This document shows, in pieces, positions 1 through 10,101 of a stretch of 64,000 bases of DNA; the stretch's first letter is position 1; every line of letters starts with the position of its first letter. The notes beneath the pieces were generated by a model that was given only the letters and a program-made list of their open reading frames with translations, did not search any database and was not told where the DNA came from. The stretch spans positions 1,632,001 through 1,696,000 of the forward strand of contig CANXME010000105.1 of NCBI GenBank assembly GCA_948144175.1. The letters run 5' to 3'. Source of the DNA: Closterium sp. NIES-65 (Eukaryota > Streptophyta > Zygnematophyceae > Desmidiales > Closteriaceae). Position numbers and translations under genes: made by a program.

Positions 1-1010
1 ATTTAATACATATTTCCCTATTTTATCCATTTCCCTATCCATAGGAACTGTTTTGAGCTCATTCGCACAACTACGCAGCACGTGACACTTGTTTGTGCGT
101 TCGATGGCCTGAATCTGTGCAAGGATAGGCCAGTACGCAACATGTCACCATTTACTCGTCGATATGGTTTTGTAACCCCTATTCCTTCACATAGTTCCCT
201 AGTTTATCCATTTCCCTAGCCATAGAAGCTGGTTTGAGCTCATTCGCACAACTACGCAGCACGTGACGCATGCTTGTACGTTCGATGGCCTGAAACTGTT
301 CAAGGATAGGCCAGTACGCAACATGTCACCGTTTCATCGTTTGGTTGTTTTTTTCAGCACCATTTCTTCACATATTCAGGTACTCTATTCAATTAAATTG
401 CCATAGGAACTGGTTTGACATAATTCGCACAACTACGCAGCACGTGACGCTTGTTTGTTCGTTCGATGGCCTGACACTGTGCAAGGAAAGGCCAGTACGC
501 AACATGTCACCGTTTCAACATATGGATGTTTTTTTTAGCCCTATTTATTCACATATTTCCCTAGTTCATTCATTTCCCTAGCCATATGAACTGGTTTGAG
601 CTCATTTGCACAACTATGCAGCACGTGACGCTTGTTTGTGCGTTTGATGGCCTGAATCTGTGCAAGGGTAGGCCTGTATGCACATGTCACCGTTTAATCG
701 TCTATATGGTTTTTTTTGCCCTATTTGTTCACATGATTCCCTAGTTTATCCATTTCTCTAGCCATAGGAGCTGGTTTGAGCGCATTCGCACAACTACGCA
801 GCACGTGATGCATGTTTGTACGTTCGATGGCCTGAAACTGTTCAAGGATAGGCCAGTACGCAACATGTCACCGTTTCATCATTTGGTTGGTATTTTTACC
901 ACCATTTCTTCACACATTCAGGTATTTCATTCAATTACCTTGCCATAAGAACTAGTTTGAGCTCATTTGCACAACTACGCAGCACGTGACCCTTGTTTGT
1001 GTGTGGGTTG
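1..1010. repeat. 181-bp satellite array with 3-unit higher-order period
   Basis: The motif CTACGCAGCACGTGA (with small changes) recurs at 71, 252, 433, 614, 794 and 975, giving a period of 180-181 bp. Units 1 and 4, 2 and 5, and 3 and 6 are more alike than neighbours. Units 2 and 5 share GCCTGAAACTGTTCAAGG, and the stretches after units 2 and 5 share a TTCACATATTCAGGTA-type motif. This gives a ~542-bp trimeric higher-order repeat. The array runs off the left edge. No coding capacity is credible here. Nucleosome-length satellites with higher-order structure are typical of centromeric or heterochromatic DNA, which is an inference for this site. Confidence 0.85.
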
Positions 1011-1039
1011 GGGCGTAACGGTGCAATGATAGCAGAATA

Positions 1040-1710
1040 TGGCTTCCTATCCAAGACATAGCATGGAAAACCTATCTAGCCTTATTGGATTGATCAGAAA
1101 ATGATAGGAGGGTCTATATATAGTGTCAGAGACTCTCATATAATTTGTAGAGCATTATGACAAGGTTTGATTGGTTGTTTGCACTAGAACACAATAACAG
1201 GCAATCTTGCACAAGATTCTAGCTTTCATTCCATAACATTACATGGCAAACCTACCTAGCCTTCATGGATTGATCTGAAAATGATATGGTGGTGTTAAAT
1301 TAGTGTCATGAGACTCTCCTGAGTTTTATGACAAGGTTTGGCTTGTGGCGGGAACTAAAATCCAAAAGCATGTAAATCTGCTGCAAAATCTGACTTCTCT
1401 CCATATCATTCCATGGAAAGCCTAACTTTCCTTTTGGATTTACCTGAAAATTGTAGGGGGGTCTTTCAATAGTGTCAAGAGACTCCTCAATGAATTACAA
1501 AGCTTTATGGCAAGGTTTAGTTTGCGTTTTAACATCAATACTAGGCATCGGCCACCATGGCAGAAACCATCACCCTACACCTATCTCTGCTTTCTGGATT
1601 GAGCTGAACATTGGTAGGGGATGTGGAAATATTGTCAAGAGGCTCCCCTTCGAAAATCAGAGCATTTGGACCAGAATACATTGGTCTGTAAACCTTCGTC
1701 CAAACGAGGC
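1040..1710. repeat. Second, diverged ~180-bp tandem repeat
   Basis: A block with CATGGAAAACCTA, then GGATTGATC-TGAAAATGATAGG, then GTCAAGAGACTC and a GACAAGGTTT motif recurs with starts near 1061, 1241 and 1421; a weaker fourth copy runs from about 1555. Spacing is 180 bp for the first three. The sequence is unrelated to the adjacent 181-bp satellite although the unit length is nearly equal. No gene is recognised; short open frames here do not resemble proteins. Confidence 0.7.
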
Positions 1711-2172
1711 AATGTCGTCGAAATCTCATGCAGGTTAGTGAGACAACCAAATATGCAGATGCAGACTGCCACCATAGGAGGTAATATGCGCAGCACATAC
1801 TTCTAATAAAACAAAAATCAATATTGAAGTAATCACATGTCCATGATCGCCATATAATGAGTTGTCATGTGCCAAGAGCTTCGTCGGTATAGCTTGGTCT
1901 TTGTGAATTTCACCCCAGAAATTTATATGTTATAGAACAGTAGAGGAGGTCCAAGGGAGATGGTAGAGCCATCAAAATGATGATTTGAGCCACAAACCAA
2001 GCGGCTATCAGCATTAAAAGGTATTAAAATAGGTGGGCGTTTGGCGCCACAAACCACCATTATATGTCTTTTTTTAAATTACTTCGGTTGTATTATGGTA
2101 GAGGGTACCTATATATATTGTAATAATGATTAAAAAACCCAACTTAAAATTCCCCAACACTTGGCCAATTCT
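1711..2172. other. AT-rich spacer, nothing recognised
   Basis: About 460 bp between the tandem repeats and the first retrotransposon. I see no gene, RNA or clear repeat in it. Its last five bases before the element (GTGGC, 2173-2177) form the left target-site duplication of element A1. Confidence 0.5.
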
Positions 2173-2177
2173 GTGGC

Positions 2178-2302
2178 TGTGAAAGAATGAGGAATGATTG
2201 ACTAAGGAATGAGTGTGATACAAATATGAAACGCTAGAATTGTGTACCCCTTAGTATCTAACCCGCTACAGCCTACACAAGCTAGATCATATAAGTCTGA
2301 CA
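2178..2302 (-). repeat. 3' LTR of A1
   Basis: This 125-bp LTR on the plus strand starts TGTGAAAGAATG and ends AAGTCTGACA. Next to it at 2303-2312 is CACCCCCATA, which in the sense strand is TATGGGGGTG, a purine-rich polypurine tract. It pairs with 30132-30256 with two mismatches. Confidence 0.93.
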
Positions 2303-2504
2303 CACCCCCATAGGCAAAGTGGGGGAGAACAAGGGGTCACAAGACCAGTTAAGCAAAGCAAGGCAAAGCAAGCTCAGGGTGGATCACAACGTCACCACAC
2401 ATTCCGAGCACAAGTTCAAGGCCACAAGGCCAGTTCACATGCAAGATCATATATAAAGGTAAACAAGCAAGTGCAGGTATAGATAGATCACAGTACAAGC
2501 AAGG

Positions 2505-4018
2505 TCAAGAAGTGAGCAAGTGAGGCCAAGTACGCACAAGACCTAGCATCGTACAAAAGCGCTGATGATCACAAGGCGGAAGTGCCTTGGTAAAGATATC
2601 AGCAGTGTTGGCCTGAGAGGCCACGTAAGCAAGGCGCAGCTGACCACACTGCTGCAGCTCACGACAAGGAAGTAGCGAAGAGCAATGTGCTTCGTTCTGT
2701 GCTCGAGTCTGTGCTCCCGACACAAGGCCAGCATGGCCTTGTTGTCTATGTACAGAACTGGAGGAGAACGAGGCGGCTTTCCTAGGTCAGTCAGCAGGTA
2801 GGTGAGCTAGCGTAGCTCCTGTGCAGCCATGGCCCCCGCGTAGATCTCAGCCTCACAGCTGGAGCCGAGAACAGAAGAAGAGCGGGTAGACCGCCACGAA
2901 ACAGAGCCAGAACCAAGGCTGAAGGTGTAACCCTGTGACGACCGCTGCGTAGCCTGGTCGTCAGCCCAAGAAGCGTCTCCGAAACCTGTGAGGACAACTG
3001 AACGCCGCCCTCCAAGCACTAGCCCCATGCCCGACGTACTGCACAAGTAGCGCAACACCCTCTTCGCTGCAGCCATGTGCTCCGGACTGTGTCTCCCAGG
3101 AACAACATAGCGTGCCAAGATGCTAAGAGGGTATGCAAGGTCAGGTCGAGTGCAGGTCATCGGGTACATGAGGCAGCCAACAAGCTCTGGGTACGGGCCA
3201 CTCGACTCTACAGACTCATCCGAAGGCAGAGCTGAGAGCGAGTGGCGAGTAGGCAGAGGAGTAGCCTGAGGCGAGGAGTACGTGAAGTCGAAGCGCTGAA
3301 GGACCTGCTGCACCATGTGTGACTGAGTTAGGGTAATGGTGCGCTGTGCTCTGTCCCGGGTGATCTGCAAGCCAAGGTAGCTGCGCAGTTCACCCAGATC
3401 TGTGCATGTGTGTCTCTTCTGCAGCTCGGAAGTTAAGTGGGCGAGTCCAGCAGTATCAGCAGTGGCAAAGACCAAGTCGTCGACGTACACGAGCATGTAG
3501 AGCGGCGGCAAAGAGGTGTCGGTGTGTAGAAACAACGACGGGTCGGCAGTAGAAGGAGCAAACCCAAGAGCCGCAAGTGTAGTCCTCAGTGTGTCGTGCC
3601 ACTCACGGGGCGCCTGGCGGAGACCGTAGACTAGCCGCCGGAGGCTCCACTGGGTACTAGGAGGAAAAGACCTAGTGAAGCCAGGTGGGCGGCGCAGCCA
3701 GATCTCCTCGTGCAGGCTGCCCTGCAAGAAAGCTGTGCTGAAGTCAAGAGAGTGAAGCTCGTAGTCGCGCTGAGCGGCTATGTGCAGCAGCACCCGAAGA
3801 GTGGTCATCTTCGGGGTGGGAGAGAAGGTCTGAAAGTAGTCAACTCCCTGCCGCTGACCGAAACCTCGAGCCACGTAACGCGCCTTGAAGACAGGCGGAG
3901 AACCCGGCGGCCGCTTCACCCTGAAAATCCACATGCCACTGACGATGTTCGCCCCAGGTGGGGGAACCTCGTCGACGTAGGTGCTTGTGGACTTCCAGGA
4001 AGCCATCTCTGCGTCCAT
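2505..4018 (-). pseudogene. A1 reverse transcriptase and RNase H, broken
   Basis: The frame 4018-2807 encodes the copia RT from MDAEMASWKS through the catalytic YVDDLVF to the RNase H blocks DASWADDQAT and SSCEAEIYAG. It stops just after AAQELR. The last RNase H part (SQANTADIFTKAL, 2505-2723) lies in another frame, so there is at least one frameshift near 2750-2810. Upstream, the join to the linker near 4019-4156 is also broken. Compared with the open A3 frame the domain order is normal. A1 therefore supplies no functional polymerase, although RT itself is open over about 400 codons. Confidence 0.85.
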
Positions 4019-4156
4019 GGTTGACTACCACTATGAGGAGTAGGGGCCCTCGATCGCCTTAGCGTACGATCGAGGAGTCGGGATGTCAGGTGCATCCGGG
4101 TCTCCCTCAGGGGCAATCAGCATGGACACAAGATGAGGCAAAGCAGTAGCAAAACA

Positions 4157-5266
4157 CTAGAACTCCTCCTGCCTGTCCTCAAGGACGTCCGTACTAAGAG
4201 CACACTCACCCCCGACGGACGGAGGACAGACAGACTCAGACTCAGCAACGAGACTAGTGGCATAGTCTAGACGACAGCGAGCAGCAAAGTCGACAAGCTC
4301 AGCAACTAGGGCAGACGCAACAGTGGACGCAAAGGAAGGGTCAGTGACAACAGTAGCCAGAAGACGCGTGTCAGTAGGGCTGGCAGCACGAAGAGACTCA
4401 GACGCCAGGTCAGCAAGAGCAGGAAGAGAGCACTCTGGAGGAGACGGCAACGGGACACGCAGTGGAGTAGTGGAAGGACGCAGTGCCATCTCGTGTGTGC
4501 CTGGGACCGCAAGAGGACGCGGACGCGGAACACGACTCCGAGTGCGAGCAGCACAAACAAGTGACGCAGGACGAGACGCAGGCCCACGACACTCGGCAAG
4601 ACCTCTAGTAGGACCGGTGTAGGGAGAGGGAGCAGGCAGTGGGGAGGCGGGCTGTAACTGCGACTCAGACTGGACAGGTGGCGGACACTCTAAGGAAGGA
4701 GCAGGACCAGCAGAAGGCGGGAGACGAAGAACATGCTCAAGGAGCGGAACGAAGTACGGCCGTGGCCGCGCAGCGCCTCGAGAGCCGGCAGGGACAGCAC
4801 CAGCACCCCCAGGGTAGCACTAGCGCCACTAGTACCCCCAGCTGCAGCACCGCCAACTCCAGCACCCTCAGAAGTACCAGCGCCAGCAGCACCTCCAGCG
4901 CCAACACCCTCAGCAGCTCCAGCTCCAGTCGGACCACCGGAAGACTCGACAGCCAGAGCTCCAGCACCTCCAGCAGCACCTGCTCCAGAAGCTCCACCAG
5001 CAGCTCCAGCACAAGGAGCACCCGCAGGCCCAGCAGCTCCAGTACCTCAAGTACGAGCACCTCCGGAACCCGTGGCACCAACACCCTCAGTAGCAGCAGA
5101 ACCAATAGTGCCAGCAGAACCTCTAACTCCAGCAGCACGGCTCCAGCGCCGAGCAAACCACTCGCGCAGCTCTTGAGGAGAGGGGAGCTCCCGCCGGGAC
5201 GAAGCACCCGAGGGACCCTCAGACCCAGCACCGCCAGACTCCACACAAGTAGGCCCAGCACCCTTA
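4157..5266 (-). pseudogene. A1 integrase-RT linker, 3' part
   Basis: This holds the hydrophilic linker between integrase and RT: a segment with PPESSLPALAD-type sequence followed in sense by an acidic stretch and a stop at 4157 (QEEF then stop), and a Gly/Ala/Pro-rich part encoded by degenerate 15-bp repeats. A2 has inserted inside this repeat tract at 5266/12796. Several long open frames on both strands are by-products of the GC-rich repeat and are not separate genes. Confidence 0.7.
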
Positions 5267-5391
5267 TGTGCAATTGAACGAGAATGAAAAGACTAAGGGA
5301 AAGTTGGGTACAAGTACAAACCCTAGAAAACTATACCCCATATGTGCTACCCCACTATAGCCTACAGTAGCTATGTCATATAAATCTGACA
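5267..5391 (-). repeat. 3' LTR of A2
   Basis: 125 bp, TGTGCAATTGAACG to AAATCTGACA, with the CACCCCCATA polypurine complement next to it. It shares with the other A-family LTRs a central block around TACCCCACTATAGCCTACA. Confidence 0.92.
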
Positions 5392-5600
5392 CACCCCCAT
5401 AGGCAAAGTGGGGGAGGACAAGGGGTCACAAGGCCAATCAAGCAAAGCAAAGCAAGCTCAGGGTGGATCACAACGTCACCACACATTCCGAGCACAAGTT
5501 CAAGACCACAAGGCCAGTTCACATGCAGGATTACATATATATATAAGGCTAAACAAGCAAGAGCAGGTGTATATATATATATGTAACTGTACAAACAAGG

Positions 5601-8600
5601 TCAAGGGGTGAGCAAGTGAGGCAAGGTAGGCACAAGACCGAGCTGAGTACAGAAGCGCTGATGATCACAAGGCACAAGTGCCTTGGTGAAGATATCAGCA
5701 GTGTTGGCCTGAGAGGCCACGTACGCAAGGCGCAGCTGACCACGCTGCTGCAGCTCACGAGCAAGGAAGAAGCGAAGAGCAATGTGCTTCGTTCTGTGCT
5801 CCAAACTCTGCTTCCGACACAAGGCCAGCATGGCCTTGTTGTCTACGTACAGCACTGGAGGAGAACGAGGCGGCTCTCCGAGGTCAGTCAGCAGGTAGGT
5901 GAGCCAGCAAAGCTCCTGTGCAGCAATGGCCCCTGCGTAGATCTCAGCCTCACAACTGGAGCCGAGAACAGAAGACGAGCGGGTAGCCCGCCACGAAACA
6001 GAGCCCGAACCAAGGCTGAAGGTGTAACCATGTGACGACCGCTGCGTAGCCTGGTCGTCAGCCCAAGAAGCGTCTGCGTGCCCAGTGAGGATCACTGGAC
6101 TCTGCCCTCCAAGCACAAGCCCCATGCCCGACGTACTGCACAAGTAGCGCAACACCCTCTTCGCTGCAGCCATGTGCTCCGGTCTGTGTCTCCCAGGAGC
6201 AACGTAGCGTGCGAGAATGCTAAGAGGGTATGCAAAGTCAGGTCGTGTGCAGGTCATCAGGTACATGAGGCAGCCAACAAGCTCTGGGTACGGGCCACTC
6301 GACTCTACGGACTCATCCGAAGGCAGAGCTGAGAGCGAGTGGCGAGTAGACAGAGGAGTGGCCTAAGGCGAGGAGTACGTGAAGTCGAAGCGCTGAAGGA
6401 CCTGCTGCACCATGTGTGACTGAGTCAGGGTAATGGTGCGGCGTGCTCTGTTCCGGGTGATCTGCAAGCCAAGGTAGCTGCGCAGTTCACCCAGGTCTGT
6501 GCATGTGTGTCTCTTCTGCAGCTCGGACTTCACGTGGGCGAGTCCAGCAGTGTCAGCTGTGGCAAAGACCAAGTCGTCGACGTACACGAGGATGTAGAAC
6601 GGCGGCAGAGAAGTGTCGGTGCGCAGAAACAGCGACGGGTCGGAACTAGAGGGAGCAAACCCAAGAGCCGCAAGCGTAGTCCTCAGTGTTTCGTGCCACT
6701 CACGCGGTGCCTGGCGGAGACCGTAGACTGGCCGCCGGAGGCTCCACTGGGTGCAAGGAGGAAAAGTCCCAGTGAAGCCAAGTGGGCGGCGCAGCCAGAT
6801 CTCCTCGTGCAGGCTGCCCTGCAAGAAAGCAGTGCTGAAGTCAAGAGAGTGTGGCTCGTAGTCACGGTGAGCAGCTATGTGCAGCAGTACCCGAAGAGTG
6901 GTCATCTTCGGGGTGGGAGAGAAGGTCTGAAAGTAGTCAACTCCCTGCCGCTGACTGAAGCCACGAGCCACGTAACGCGCCTTGAATACAGGCGGAGAAC
7001 CCGGCGGCCGCTTCACCCTGAAATCCACATGCCACTGACGATGTTCACCCCAGGCGGGGGAACCGCGTCAACGTAGGTGCCTGTGGACTTCCAGGAAGCC
7101 ATCTCTGCGTCCATAGCTACCTGCGACTGAGAGGAGTAGGGACCCTCTATCGCCTCCGCGTAAGAGCGCGGAGTCGGGATGTCAAGTGCATTCGGGTCTC
7201 CCTCGAGGGTAAGCAGTACGGACACGAGATGAGGTGAAGCAGCATCCAAAAACTGGAACTCCTCCTGCCTGTCCTTAAGGACGTCCGTGCCAAGGGCACA
7301 CTCACCCCCGACAGACGGAGGACAAACAGACTCAGACGCAGCAACAAGACTAGCAGCGTAGTCTAGACGACAGAGAGCAGCAAAGTCGACGAGCTCAGCA
7401 ACTAGGGCAGACGCAGCAGTGGACTCAAAGGAAGGGTCAGTGACAACAGTAGCAAGGAGACGCGTGACACTCGGACTGGCAGTACGAAGGGAGTCCGACT
7501 TTGGGTCAGCAAGAGCAGGAAGAGAGGACTCAGGAGGAGAAGGCAAAGGGGCACGCAGAGGAGCAGTGGACGGACGGAGAGACATTCGGCGCGTGCCGGG
7601 CACAGGGGGAGGACGCGGACGCGAACCACAACCACTAGCGCGAGCAGCACGGACAGGCAACGCAGGATGAGACGCAGGCTCACGACGCTCAGCAAGACCT
7701 CCAGTAGGACCAGTGTAGGGAGAAGGAGCAGGCAGTGGGGAGGCGGGCTGTAGCTGTAACTGTGACGGGACAGGCTATGGACACTCTAAGGGAGGAGGAG
7801 GACCAGTAAAAGGCGGGAGACCAAGAACCTGCTCAAGGAGCGGAACGAAGTACGGCCGAGGCCGCGCAGCGACTCCAAACACAGCAGGGACAGCTCGAGC
7901 ACCCCTATCGGTAGCACCATCGCCAGCAGCACCTCCAGCTCCAGTACCCCCAGCAGCTCGAGTAGCTCCAGGACCTCCAGCAGCACCAGTAGTACCCCGA
8001 GCAGGACCGCCTCCTGTACCGCCAGCGCCAACACCCTCTTCAGCTCCAGCTCCAGTCGGACCACGAGAAGACGCATAGGCTCCAGCTCCACTAGCACCCG
8101 CAGGCCCAGCAACTCCAATACTCCCAGTACGAACAACTCCGGCTCCAGAAGCAAGCCTCCAGCGCCGAGCAAACCACTCACGCTCCTCGTGTCGAGAGAG
8201 TGGCTCCCGTCGAGACGGAGCACCTGGAGAACCTCCAGGCCCAGCACCGCCAGACGCCACACGAGCAGGCCCAGCTCCCTCAGGCTCCACACCCCCAGGC
8301 TCAGCACCTCCAAGCGTAGCACCCCCAGGCTCAGCACCCCCAGTCGTAGCACCCCCAGGCTCAGCACCCCCAGACTCAGCACCCCCAGGCTCAGCATCCC
8401 CAAACGTAGCACCCTCGGGCTCAGCACCCCCAGGCTCAGTACCCCCAGGCGTAGCACCCACACGCTCAGCACCCCCAGAGTCAGCACCCCCAGGCTTAGT
8501 ACCCTCAGCAGCACCAGAGTCACCAGCGACCTCCACAGGCTCGACTGCGTCTACCTAGGACACACCTGAAGGGGCAGGACCCTGAGGGGGAAGGGGGTCT

Positions 8601-9030
8601 ACCGGGGGGGGGACCTGGCACAAGGAAGAGCGGTGGCGGGGGGAGGGACGGAGTGCGGTAGGGGAAGAGACGGTAGTAGGGGACCGACTCGTCAAACGTG
8701 ACGTCCTAGGAGGACAGAACACGGGGAGAGGTGGGGTGTTAGAACTGCCACCCTGGTGCGTCAGGGGGGGAAGCCAAGGAAGACGCAGGGAGCAGCACGA
8801 GGGGACAGCTTGTCCGCAGACAAGTCGCGGACAAACGCCCGAGATCCCCAGACACGGAACGCTGATGCATCGCCAACCTTCCCCGTCCACAGCAAAGCTA
8901 GGGAGGTCTCCGGCATGGAGACCCTGGGCTGAAGGTTGATCTGATGCGCCGCGTAACGAACGGCAAACGGCCACAGAAAATGGGGGGCAGCCGCATGCAT
9001 CATGGACGTACGGGCGTTGTCCATGACCAT
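5601..9030 (-). pseudogene. A2 integrase C-part, linker, RT and RNase H, broken
   Basis: In sense order: integrase fragments (RTSMMHAAAPHFLWPFAVRY, 9030-8761, and continuing in a second frame); a Gly-Gly-Ala-Glu-rich linker (8536-7775); the pre-RT acidic segment (7660-7013); RT with YVDDLVF (7028-6363); and RNase H (6266-5601, with ADASWADD, YVDNKAML and FTKAL). RT and RNase H are separated by TAG at 6363-6365, where A1 and A3 have CAG. Frame shifts occur near 7020 (one base lost after the DFRVKRPPG start) and between the linker blocks. No single frame spans the region. Confidence 0.85.
8270..8520 (-). repeat. 15-bp minisatellite in A2 linker
   Basis: Degenerate plus-strand units of the type GGCTCAGCACCCCCA, about 16 copies. 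In sense they encode pentapeptides of the type Gly-Gly-Ala-Glu-Pro between integrase and RT. The same block, with a different copy number, is at 12795-12940 (A1), 16310-16560 (A3) and 25700-25940 (A4). Confidence 0.8.
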
Positions 9031-9356
9031 GCCAATGCGGCGCTCAGCAATCCCATTTTGCTGTGGAGAGTCCGGAAGCGTGAAGGTCTGGCAGATGCCT
9101 CGTGCACGACAGTAGGCTCACGGAAGGCCAGAGGAGAACTCTCCGCCTCTGTCAGAGTGCAGACGCAGAACAAGAAAGTCCGAGCCGAAACTCTTCCTGA
9201 GCTAGAGACGAGCTGCGCGGATCCAGTCGATCAACACCTAAGTGACATCACCCTTGCTGCGCAAGGGGAAGACTGTGGTGTAACGCGAGTAGTCGTCAAC
9301 CACCAGCAAGAAGTAGCGCTCGTGACCCTGTCCACGGACGCACGTCCATGTGAAGC

Positions 9357-9604
9357 AGTCAGATTATAATGCATGTCTAGTCTACAGTGGGGTACTCAAA
9401 AGTGAGTATAACCCTTTTTGGGCTTACTACTTGTATTCCCCTCCTTTCTAGTTTCAACACTCTCCTTCTAAAATCTCTCGACATTTTCCTCACCCTACAA
9501 CTCAAACTTCACCACTAAGTCACTTAAACCCATGGCTCCTAAGCCTACTAATCTCTAGTATCTCAACAGAAGTGTTTGTCAAAGTTATGGCTTTGAACTT
9601 TAAC
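9357..9604. mobile_element. 248-bp unidentified insert in A2 integrase
   Basis: A1, A3 and A4 read straight through from CACGTCCATGTGAAG to the GCAACGG-type sequence. In A2 this join is interrupted by 248 bp of AT-rich sequence (AGTCAGATTATAATGC to GAACTTTAAC) unlike the rest of the element. AGC precedes it (9354-9356) and follows it (9605-9607), a possible 3-bp target duplication. I see no convincing terminal inverted repeats, LTR ends or poly-A. It contains the short inverted pair ACTCAAAAGTGAGT. Its class is unknown. Confidence 0.6.
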
Positions 9605-9609
9605 AGCGT

Positions 9610-10080
9610 CTACAGCGGGGCCTCTGTCGGAGGAAACTGGGAGGAGTGAGGGGCAGCACGCTGCCGCCCCTCGACACAGGGGACGCAGGTAGGGGCAGGC
9701 CCCGGAGGAAGGGGAGGGAGGGACCGGGGAAGACCAGAGACAAGGACACGAGAGGCCATGCCTCGGAGACGAGGCAGGGAGGGGTGACCAAGGCGGTGGT
9801 GCCAGAGGAGAGTCTCGTGCGACAGGAGGCGACACGAGCAGGGGGCAGACTCAGGACCAGACCTGGACGCTGCAGCAAACACCTGACCCGACGCAGCTGC
9901 CTGACCAGACGCAGTGACTAGAGGAGACTCAGTGGTTAGTGTGTACATGCTCGACCCCGGCCGACGTGTAAACGTGGCCAAGTGTCGGCCCGTCCGAGCG
10001 TCCGTGCAGTGGGTCACTCGCTGGCTCGCAAGAGTGAACTGGTGAACCCCCGCATCCTGTAGGTCAGCACCACTCACCAA
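9610..10080 (-). pseudogene. A2 protease end and integrase zinc-binding part
   Basis: Sense frame from 10080: SGADLQDAGVHQFTLASQRV, then the GAG-pre-integrase/integrase N-terminal motif WHHRLGHPSLPRLRGM with a downstream CVPCVEGRQR, the H-H-C-C zinc site. It is cut at 9604 by the 248-bp insert. It is in frame with neither neighbour because of the stop at 10102. Confidence 0.75.
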
Positions 10081-10101
10081 GTTCGTAGAGAACGAGGGGA
10101 G

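Noticed and set aside
240-620. TTTGAGCTCATT in the 181-bp satellite as another palindrome-family site
   Set aside because: Lacks the 4-bp centre and is part of every satellite unit; no extra flanking duplication.
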